NCBI GenBank assembly: GCA_008360975.2
Contig: CM039184.1
Span: forward strand, 30,739,797 to 30,803,796
Direction: 5' to 3'
DNA from: Lichenostomus cassidix
Lineage: Eukaryota; Chordata; Aves; Passeriformes; Meliphagidae
DNA length: 64,000 nucleotides
Below the pieces are notes generated by a model, which saw only the letters and a list, made by a program, of their open reading frames with translations, did not search any database and was not told the DNA's origin. This document shows, piece after piece, positions 38,601-50,600 of the stretch (positions within the stretch are counted from its first letter, which is position 1; each line of letters begins with the position of its first letter). Both the position numbers and the translations under genes were made by a program.

Positions 38601-41600
38601 CAGGACATACTTTGAAAAGACAAGTTGGCTCCATACTTCAATCCCATTCCTCACTTCCTTACAATGGAAGGAGGAGGCAGTATGGTAGTTCCCCTGTGGA
38701 AAGCCAAAGAGAATGAAGGAGTAAAATAAAAGTGAGAGCTTGTGTTGAATGAAAACTCTGACACTGTATTTTGGTTTAAAGAAGCAATTCAAAGTAACTA
38801 GCATTGGTGATGAAATGAACTTTTTTTTTCCTTATTTTGCAGCAACTTTTTGAAAGCTTCTGGCTTCTAAGGGAAATGCTCAGTGAAAGAGACAACTTAA
38901 AAATTGCACTGTTTGGTTCAGAATTTTTACTGCAATGTTTTTAAAAAGAAAGTTTTAAAAAGTTATATGTCTTATTCTTTCCATCAAACAAGTGTGGTTG
39001 ATTATCTGTTATTACAGCTGCTGCTATTATCTTCCCAGACCATTTCTAGTACCCTTTCCCATTCATTTTCAGCCTTTCTTTTTCCATTATTCTGCTATCT
39101 ACATTTATGACTAATATCCTTAACAAAGACTAAATGGGATCCTGGGAACATTCATGGAACAAATCACTCCACAGAAGGAAATTGGAAAGGGACTAAAATA
39201 TGACACAGTGAAAATATTTAGCTGGCTGTGCTTTCTTATAGATAAGACAAAGTGCTCTATTTTTAAAATCCTCACTAAAGAGAATCCTGCCTTGCTCTCA
39301 AATAGTGGCATTAAAATTAACATAGTCAAAAATAATAATTATGAAGAATAGGAATATTCTGATAAATTATCAAGGAAAAAATAATCTTAAAACTCATTTT
39401 CATTTGTCTGCTGCTAATTCATCATTCTATTAATTTATCTTTGGTTGGTCTTGTTTTAGATACCTGAGTAACAACAAGATAACAAGTTTGGAGCCTTTTG
39501 TCTTTGCAGACCTCCACAGACTTGAATGGCTGTACGTTGTTTTCTTATTTGTATGTTTATTTACTCCATAAATAATTAATTAAAGAAAGGGAAAGATTTT
39601 GATTGCTTTCATTTTTGTGTACAACATTACTTTACACTAGTTAATAACTAAGGAACTTCTGTTACATTGTGCAAGGTAAAAATGCAATTGACTTTGGTGA
39701 CAGCAGAAAATAGTCCTTGAGTCTTAATGGGTTCAATGATTGATGACTTATAACAATAGTAAATAATTTTTTTTGGCAATTGCTTGTTATAAATGAATAT
39801 ATTAAATAGCCCAGGTACTATAAACCAGTAGAAATTGGGGGGGGGGGGGGGCAGGTATTTTCCTGTAAATAGTGCTTTAAATGTCCAGACAAAATTATGT
39901 AATAACCTGAAATATTGGCTTAATACTGATTTTCAGACAGATTTTGACTAAGCAAAATTATTAAAAATAAGCAAATAATACATCCTACATTCTTCTGTAT
40001 GTTTTAGACTATTGGGATGCCACAGAATACTGTTAGGATGTGTTGCTTTGTTATTTCAGAGAATCCATTCAAAGTGTGTTGATCAAAGGATTTAAAAAAC
40101 TCAAAGGAAAACAGTTCTTCTAAGTTGAAAGTAATGATTTTCTCTTAGTTACTTTTTTAAATTAAATTCTTGTGAAAGGAAATTAATTCAATTAATATCC
40201 TAAGCAGTCAAGGAACAGTGTGTTAATTTTTTTAAGTAGTCTAACAGGACTTTTGAAGAAATTCCCTACAAAGCTTGTTACTTTTTATTATCTCTTATAT
40301 TTTTAAGACTGCAGTCAATTATCAATCTGATACACATTTCACTGTAAATTATAGGATAATTGAAAACAACAGGATAAGTCGGATCTCTCCATTGACATTC
40401 TATGGACTGAAATCACTTATTCTTCTGTAAGTATGTAACAAGATTGAAAAAGTGTTATTTAAAAGAACAGAATAGGAAGGGCATATGGGTGTAAAAACCT
40501 TTTTACGCCGACTGTGCTTGCTCAAAACAGAGTGCTGGCAGTACACCTCCAGCTTTTCCTTACCCCAGGCAAAATGTGCTAGGGTAGGATTTTGGCAGTG
40601 GACATGCAGTGTCTGGAAAAGTATAGGGAGAAGGGTGAGGAAGATGCTGAAAGGTGTCACTGAGAGGGCAGGGTTGAGGCAGCTGCAGCACTGGTTCCAG
40701 GTGTTGTTCAGAGCCGTGGTGTGACAGGAGGGGATCCCATGGTCTCTGCCTCTGGCAGCAGCCTGGCTCCCCTCCCCAGGACCCTGTCTATAGTCTGCCA
40801 CTACCCTCCCCAACCCAAAAGGTGAGGGACCCTCTTCCCGTGCATCCCAGTGGGAAACCTCCCTCCACATCCCACTTGCCCCATCACCCATAGAAGTTAC
40901 ATGTTCTGGCTGAGTAGTATATTCATATTGGCTTACTACGTTTCATTTTATAGCAGTGAATTGAACTGAACAACTTTCTTTTACCTGGAAATTAGCAAGT
41001 TAAGGATAAAATACTGCTAAACAGATCTCCACAGGGAAAATATGTAGAAGTTTAAGAAAATAATATTTCTTTCAAAACTATTCAAGTTTTTTTTTTTCAG
41101 AAGAACATAAGAGACATGAACATTTTCTATAATGTAACTGTGCAAATATGACCAGCTATATTATTCCACTTTTTCTTTTTTCAGAGAGATGATGAATAAT
41201 TCTCTTGCTCGTTTGCCTGATAAACCTCTGTGCCAATATATGCCAAGATTAAACTGGCTGTAAGTCTACCTTATTTCACTAGAATAATATTATTTTGTTG
41301 TCTTTGTATGGCACTTTCACGCCACTTTTTCTACTGGGGCACCGGATCTTGCAGAGTTTTTACTGGGTCACTGCAGGGCTGATGACCTGAAATCATCAGT
41401 TAAGTGTGCAGAAGTATTACATATCCACTGTCTTCTGTGCAGTCAAGAAATTCTGGTAGTATTTTTCTTCAATTACCTTAGAATAAGTGCCTGAGTTTAT
41501 TTTCAATGATTGATGGGGTTTTTCTATATCTCAGAGACCTTGAAGGCAACCATATCCATCATGTGAGAAATGCCACTTTCATCTCCTGCAGCACTCTAAC

Positions 41601-44600
41601 TGTACTGTAAGTAATTGGATATGCTAGCTAGCCAGAGTGGGATGTGTTTCTGCTGAACAGTCAAGTGATTCATTGCAGCTAATATAAAAGTTTCCTGAGT
41701 ATTATGGTTATTTATCTCTTGAGGATATTAAATTACAATGTTTGGTTTGAAGTGAGCACCACACAGAATAACCACTGTTCACATTTTCTAGCAAAGTTCA
41801 TTGTTGAAATATGTAACTAAACTTCACTGAAGAGATTTTGGTTGATACTAAGGTTTCAAAATTTTCATTATAACCTTTTTCTTGGAGTCAAATATCTCGT
41901 AATGAAAACCAGCAAACATACAAAATACATAGCTTGTTGCTTAATTTGATTGCCTGGTGGGTTGGCTGGCTCATCAATTTTAGAATTTTCTCCAAAGTTT
42001 CTGCAGTGATGATTTAACCATCTTCAGAGAATCCCTTCTACTTTTTGGTAGAATAGCAGGCTTCATGGTACGTGTCACTTCAGATTTTTGACTCTTCTGC
42101 AGTACCCATAACCTTGGCTTTCTCATCATTTTTAAAATCCAGGTTGTTCATTTAAAGAGTAATCTCTGTTGCAGATCAAATAAGGGTGAATTAAAAGCTT
42201 CACAAACATGTGCTTGTGTCTGAGACGTGCTTAGGTCACAAGTTTTCCAGCCCACCTGATCTTCCTCCTGCCCTCAGTCAATTTACACCAACCTTCCATG
42301 GGTGTATGGGTGTATATGGGTGCTTATGTATACATATTTATGCAGAAGAACACACATGTATAGGCAACAAAAATTATTTACCAAATGCTAAAATGGCGAA
42401 TTTCTAGAGTGCAATTAACTTCTTAACTGTATTGGGCAAATATTTGAAGATGCAGAGAACAGCAAACTTTTAAAGTGCATAAAAACTTCTCTCCAAAATC
42501 AAATAGATATCAAGAAGAAGCAACATAAGTTTGTTTTATTCTTTCAGGGTGATGAGGCGAAATAAAATCAGCTCTCTAAATGAAAACAGCTTTTCTTCTC
42601 TCCAGATGTTAGATGAATTGTGAGTAGATTTGTTCTCTTATTTGTACAAGTCACAAAGTTTTGTAATTGGTATTGAAAATATCATTAATCATAAATATTA
42701 TTTCATACGAAATGCCCTAGAGATGGCATCCCTCTCTAGGGTGGTTTTTTAAATAAATAAATAGTATTTTATTAAATAAATACACTATTAATATTTTATT
42801 AAATAAATAAAATACATGTATCAATCATATTGGGACTTTTGCTGACTGGATCATTACGTTCCCTGAACAGAATAATATTAATTAATCTTGCATCACCACA
42901 GTCTAGGTGCTTGTGTGCCTTCAGTGTATTTTAGACCGATTTGACAGTTTTGGTTGGACTGAGACCTTTACTCTTCTCCTATTAGGATTTATGCACAGTG
43001 AAAGTAAGGTGAAAGGCAGAGATAAAAACTCAGATAAAGATGTGTTTTTTAGCCCATGTAAAATCATTCCCATCAGAAAACAATATGGCTAATTAATTTC
43101 CAAGCTTTTCCAACCCAAATTAATGGTATTTTACTTTCTTTTTGATGGAAATAAAATTGCAATAAATTATGTATCTAATGGTATTTCTGAACTAATGAAA
43201 TAAAGAAAGACCTGATAGATCTAGTTTCCCACCTTGTTTTCTTACATAGTCCAAGTTTCTGATAACCTATAGAATAAATAATATCCTATTTGGCAAATAA
43301 GATAAAATAGTGTGTATTGAAATTGCACAACTATTCAGTAAAATAACTGAGTGTAGTAAGAACTTACTGTATCCTACCTGTTTCTGCAGAGATTTGGCTA
43401 GCAACAAGATTGAATCACTTCCTCCATACATATTTAAGGAACTAAAGGAGCTTTCACAACTGTAAGAATTCTTGGTTATTATTATCTATAACTGTATATT
43501 TCTCATTTGATAGGATGCTTTCAATCATCCGTGCCAGGAAAGAGAAGAGCACACTTGTTTGTATGCAATCATTTAAGTCCTGCTTAAAAAACATTTGTCC
43601 GAAAAGTAATTGTATAGTATTTTGTTCAGAATAATTCTTTTAAATATGTGCCTTTTCATATCCCAAAAGATAGCATGTTCACGTTCTACCTTTTTCTAGA
43701 TCATGTTGGTACATAGAAAATGAGCTATGCTAGCTATATCATGAGAAATTAATAATTTGATGGAAATGTTTAACATATCAGGATTTAACTCTAAAAGTAG
43801 ATCATAAACTCATAAGAGCATCATACAGATGCCTTGTTTGCAACTGCTTTTTTCCTGTAAAACAATTCTTAAGAAACATAAGGTATTATAAAACCAGTTT
43901 CTCTTTTCCCCACGACACACATGTAGGCAAATTCTCAAATGCTGCTTTTGGAAAGTCCCAATCTTTCTTGCCTAATCTGAAAGAGGCACTAGTCACAACA
44001 TTGGAGACCTCTGGGGGAGAGAAGGTAGTACTCAAATTTAAGAATAACTTATTTTGGGGATTTTCCAGCATCATTGGGATCCAAAACATACGCTGGGGCA
44101 ACCAAGTGTGTACAGCTGCATTTATTGCGTTTGTGCATTTGAATTACAATAAAGAAAAGTTCTATGGAGAAGTAAAAAGGGCTGTACCTAGAAACACTCT
44201 TGCCCAGAGTGACAGCATATAATGCTATTGTCTATTTTTGCATTTTGTCTCTGTCTCTTGAACTCACACCAAAATCAATTGTAATTTATTTCGAAATGCA
44301 TGCAGGTTCTTTTACTTGAAAGACAAGTCTGGAGAGTTTAATAACTAAATATTTCTGCTGTCAAAGCCCTTAAGCATCAGGGTGGGAGGGGCAGTTGTGT
44401 GTCTGTGTGTGTGTACATGGCAATAGCATGCCTGTGAAGCATCTGACACCTTTCCACTAGCTTAGGAAGTTAAATAACACTAAATGATTGTTACCATTTG
44501 CAGTTGTAACTACCAAGTGTATAAGTCCCTCTACAGGACAAGAAAAGCAAATGGGTTATGCAGGTTGACTTTGTTTGTAGAACAAGCTGTAAGGAATGGG

Positions 44601-47600
44601 GCCAAAGTTACTTTTGCTGTGTTTACAGGAACCTTTCTTACAACCCCATCAAGAAAATACAAATAGACCAGTTTGACTTCCTAACTAAACTCAAATCCCT
44701 GTAAGTATTGAGTTTTTCTATTTTAGCTATATTTTCTTTGTGAATATGCACAACTCCCAGAGAAGGACATGATCCAGAATGTGTTTTGTAAGAAATTGAC
44801 CCTAATGAGTTTAGGGAGAGTTTTTGCAGGTGCACTGGTGCAGCAGCTCTAACTTGAATTCTGCCAGCAGAGCTCCTCCTGAAACTGTGAGATAGTGTAG
44901 CAACAATCTTGCAAATCTGAAATTATCCTGCAGTAGATTTAAGTACACCTTCACCATCTGAAGTAACCAGCTTGGTGTAAAGCACAGCATTGGTTCTTGT
45001 CAGACATCACTTCAAAATCATAGAATAGCTTGCTTTGGAAGTGGCCTTTAAAAGTCGTCTAGTTCAACTCCACTGCAATGGGCAGGGACATCTTCAACTA
45101 GGTCAGGTTGCTCAGAGCTCTGTCCAACCTGACCTGGAATTTTTCCGGGAATAGGGTATCTACCACCTGTCTGGATCTCCTCTTCTGGTGTTTCACCACC
45201 TCATCATAAAAAAATTCTTCCTAATATCTGGTCTAAATCAACCATTTTTTAGTTTAAAACCATTCCCCCTTGTTTTATCACAACAGCCCTTACTAAAAAT
45301 GGCTGTGGAGATCAAACCAGACGTTTCCTTGGACAGGAGTGCAGTAGGAGCTTATGATTTGACCTGTGAACTGTAGCCAGCAGTACACGTATCTCTGCTG
45401 GTCAGGTCAGCTTCCTCACAGTGATTGGAAACCCCTGGCCAAATTCAACTAAATTTGGTAAATGGCTAATGAACTGAAAATACTAAATCTGTATAAGTGT
45501 CATGAAAATAAGCAGCTGAGCACAGAAAATAAAAACCAATTACCTCCCTAACAGTCAAACTGCAGCATTATTTTATCCATTTATCTATTATTTAATACCA
45601 AAGAACTCATACAACACAGTGACCATGGCCTTCCACGTTTTTTAGTAAAGAGAGCTCTATTTTGGCAGCTTGTAGAACACCCGTTCCCTCTTCATCTGTT
45701 TGAAATAGTAAAAACAGTTGGGGAAAGCACTCCCTTAGATTCACTGCAGCACTTAAATAAAACTAGCACAGTTCCATGTTGGGCCTTTTCATGTCTGCCA
45801 GCAAAACTGCCCATCAACCCACATCAATTAACCAGTAGGAATGTACTTCTCTCCTTTTTTGCCTAAATGTGTTCAGAACTCACATGAATATTACATTCAA
45901 AGCATTGAACAATGAATCCAAATAAGGCTTCCCACAAGGAGAACAAAAGACCTCTGACCAGTGAATGGGATAGACTGGAAGAATATAGAAACCAAAGTTC
46001 TAAAAGAACATCTTACAGAGTTAAACTGTATTGATCTAGCACTGCTGGGGAACCAGTATTGCTGCTTTCAATACACACATAGATATATATAAAAAAATTT
46101 GAAATGGGAGATCCCACTTGTGTGTCACAAGAAAGCCAGCATTTTCTCTTACATGCTGTGTTCTGTGTCCCAGCTTCCTGCTGCTCGTGATGTAATGAGG
46201 ACTGAGTTCCTCAGTTGGTTCATTTGTCTAGTAAAGCACTCCCTGGGATAAAAGACAGAAGAAATGTGTAAAAATATTACTATTAGAACAAGTTATTATT
46301 TCCCCAGAGATGATGAAAGAACATCAGTAGAACAGTACTTTGAAAGGGCAATGTATTAATCAGAGAATCATGAATTCCCATGACTGAGAGCAGCACTAGA
46401 AGAGTTTTCTTCATGAATCTGGAAGAATAATGAGTTTGCTAGAATTAAATACAATTAATTTTGTTCCACTTTAGATTTTATGCAGACTTTCTGGTCAAGT
46501 TTCAAAGGGCTGACAGATTAGATGCAATTAAAATTTTTCTCTAGTTTCCTATAGTCATAAAATCACAACTAAATGTTGATAAAATTTGGGTGTTTTACTA
46601 CTGAGTTTCCACGGCCTTTTACTGAGAATATATTTTTACAGCAGCTTGGAGGGCATTGAGATCACAAACATCCAGAGGAGAATGTTCAGACCCCTGAGAA
46701 ACCTTTCCCACATGTAAGTAGATTATTCTAAGTTGCTTTTTTTGGTCTGAATTATACAGTTATGGAGTACTGAATAATTGGAAACAAATTGTATGAAAAA
46801 TTAGCACATGAGCAGTTGTCTAATTTTAACTATTTTCGATTAATTTTTCTTCTTTCAGAATATGTTTTCTAAGTATATACTAGACAGTTTTGATATTCTG
46901 ACAACCAACCTAGAATGATCTCTTATCTGTTTCTCACAACCAGATATTTTAAGAAATTCCAGTACTGTGGGTATGCTCCTCATGTACGCAGCTGTAAACC
47001 CAACACTGATGGGATTTCGTCCCTCGAGAATCTTCTAGCTAGCATCATACAGAGAGTGTTTGTCTGGGTTGTATCTGCCATCACCTGCTTTGGAAACATT
47101 TTTGTTATCTGCATGAGGCCTTATATCAGATCAGAGAATAAGCTGCATGCCATCTCCATAATGTCTCTCTGCTGTGAGTACTCCATGCCTAGAAGAATAT
47201 CTTTTTAGTATGTTAGTGGCATGTGTGATATTTGTTATTATAATATAGTGATGTATAAAATGATTGCAACATTTCTAAATACTGCATATCAGTGATTTTG
47301 AAACCTTGTTTTTTTTCCATAGAAACAATCTGAATACTATGCAAAATTTTTAGCAAAATACCCAAGAAGCCTTCAGAAGACCTAATTAAAAAGGGTTGCA
47401 AAAATATTTCTGTAAATACAGCCGCATCTTTTTCTATTTGCAAACCAATTTTACCAGAGCTTTAAAAAATGGAAACAAGTATGAAACATGGACTGTCCGC
47501 CCAAATGAAAATTTAAAAAAATAATAATATAAAACTAGTTATATTGCCTTAACAGTAATTCATAATTGCATTCCAGATGAAATATTGATTGTATATCTGT

Positions 47601-50600
47601 GTACTAGCTAACTTTTAAGTATGTACTCACATATATATTTGTGTGTGTGTGTGTGTCTGTTTTCCAATATACATATACAGAGAGAATGGGAATCAGATGT
47701 GTAAATAATGATGTTAAGCACTGTGCCCACAGGTGCTGACTGTCTGATGGGAATATATTTATTTGTGATTGGAGCTTTTGATCTTAAATATCGTGGAGAA
47801 TACAACAAGCACGCTCAGTTGTGGATGGACAGTATTCACTGTCAATTGGTTGGATCGCTGGCTATTCTGTCTACAGAGGTGTCAGTCTTACTGTTGACTT
47901 ATCTGACTTTGGAAAAATACATCTGCATAGTTTATCCTTTTAGGTGTTTGAAGCCCAGAAAATGCAGGACAATTTCCATTTTGGTTCTTATCTGGATAAT
48001 CGGGTTTGCTGTTGCTTTTATCCCACTGAGCAATAAGGAATTTTTCAGGAACTACTATGGCACCAATGGAGTCTGTTTTCCTCTTCACTCAGAACAATCA
48101 GAAAGTTCAGGAAGTCAGATTTATTCTGTTGTGATTTTCTTAGGTAAGTTGCATTTCTTCTTTATATATTATTAGAGCTGCAAATTAACCTAGTTTTCAA
48201 ACAAGTAAGATAGCTGGGATGTTCTCACCTCCTTGGATTTAGATGCTCCAGCAAGCATTTAAAGACTATTTCCAATATGAATATTTTACTGTATTAGATG
48301 TGTACTTACTTATCTTAGAATGCAAGAAGGGCTGAGAAAGTAGAAAGAAATTATTGACCATTATATTTCTGAATTAATAGACACTGTTAGGGAAGTAGAG
48401 CAACAGTAAGACCAGAGAAGAATTATGTAGTTTGAATAAGATGGTAGTCATTTCCAGTTATCAGTGAGCAAAATAAATACCTGAGCAGAGGCAAAAATTC
48501 AATCTTCAGCTGAGCACAGACCCACATTTTCTGGCCACTTAATTCCATGGGACTAGCAGATGAAATGGGACTATTTAGATTAAATATTCTTCTTTATTAT
48601 CCAGACTGCAAATAGATGATATAGAATTGCAATGATGCTTTTAAATTTTAATTAATTTTAACTTTTAAACAGGTGTAAACTTGGCAGCTTTTATCATCAT
48701 TGTGTTTTCCTATGGGAGTATGTTCTACAGTGTTCACCAAACAGCTATTATGGCTACTGAAATTCGGAATCACATTAAAAAAGAGATGATCCTTGCTAAA
48801 CGTTTTTTCTTCATTGTATTTACTGATGCACTGTGTTGGATACCTATTTTTATTTTGAAACTCCTTTCTTTACTTCGAGTAGAAATACCAGGTATGTCCT
48901 TTCTTTTGTGAGGCTGTTTCAACAATGCCTGCGTGAAGTGTTTCTTCTACTTCAGCAGAAAAATAATTTAATGGAATGAACTATATTGCTATGATTAACT
49001 TCATGTTCTATATCTATATATATACACATACAATATATAGAAATATATAGTTTCATTATTTAATTGAGCTACATTACTATCTATAATCATCAAAGATTAG
49101 CCACTTTTGAGTTAGATAAAAACTCAAAAATTCAAATCATTCAAGTCTGTCTGCATATAATATCTATAAACTGTAAAAATATGTTTGAAAATCAAGGCTG
49201 AGTTGCATTGGCTTTTCTCATCTTAGGACTTTTGCTGGTTCTGTTGCCTAAATATCTTGGGACAATATAGTGGTTTTTATCTTGATTTAATAATGTGACT
49301 TATTTTGAAATAACTTTATTTTACGAGCTGGTACTTATAGTTCAAATCATCAAATTACATAAAGCTCTGCTTATCTTCTTCATGCTGTGAATATATTCCC
49401 ATGCAAAAAATAGTGTAACCTGAAATATTAAAATTGCACCTTATTTTTTCCTTCTCTTTGCAATCCCAGACATGCCAGAAAAAAATCCTCTTCTTGTGGG
49501 GCTTGTAAACCCTGTTAGAAAGGACATATGAGCATAAACAGAACAGTCAGCAACAGCAGATTCAGGCTCAATGTACAGATGTATGTCATAATAATGCAGT
49601 GGCAAGAAAATCTTTTAGCTCAGAGGATTTTGCCTTGTGTGCTGATCAGGAGGGTTGAGAGTAGAGCTTTTCAAAGTTTGGACTTGCATTTCAAATGTAT
49701 GGAAGTTACATTGATTATGTCAAATATTCAGTTATTTTAAATCCTCTAAAATGCTTCTGCGTGAAGTTATCAAACTTCCTTAGATATTTGAAAGAAAATA
49801 CTGTGAATAGTAGAAGCAGGTATATTATAAGTCAAGAAACCTTGAAGAAATCTTTCTGAATCATAGGGTGATCTTGGTTCAGCAAATGAATGTTCTGTGT
49901 TAGATAAACCAGATTAAACTGTAATTACTCATTTCATGAAATTAAGACATGACAGCTAGCTGTCCGACTTTACACAAGTTTTAAAGCCCCTTTGATACCA
50001 TTTGTTTTACTTTGGTGATACAGTGTCACAGGTTGAGAATAAAGAACCTTGTTTCCAAAACTGTAGCCAATGTGATGGGTGTCAACAGGAATGTGTTGAT
50101 ACCGCAACAAAGTTGTAAAACTGGAGAGGGGAGTGGTGGGGTGTCAAGGAAAGAGAGTCAATTACGCTTTTTGTGCCTCTTGGAACAGTTCTGCAATAGT
50201 TTTACAAGTCAAACAATACAACAGAGGGCACCCACTTTAATCCTCTCCCTTCTCCACTTGCCCCTTGGGTAACTCAACTCCCAAACAATAAGGATGAGAA
50301 GGGGATGTTGTAAAAATGCACAAACTCAGACACAGGCAGACAGTGTGAACACAAAACCCCTTACTATCAGGAAAAGAAGGAAATAAGAAGGATGTATACA
50401 ATGCTCTTTTTCAGGGGGAGGAATGAAGAAGTCCTGGTGCAGAAGAGAGAAAACCAGGCTCTGAGGAGATACAGGGGCTGGAGGATATTGTTCCACTGGA
50501 GGGCAGAACATCAGGGGCATCGTTAGGACTGCATGTCATCAGTCATGGGAAGAGGATGGGGAAGAGAGATCACAGCAAGAGACAGGAGCAAAACAGAAAC

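Noticed and set aside
41186..41190. Alternative RXFP1 exon 9 acceptors within AGAGAG that would remove the unusual Glu
   Set aside because: They give 73- or 71-nt exons and break the frame; only the 75-nt exon fits both neighbours and the length inferred for human.
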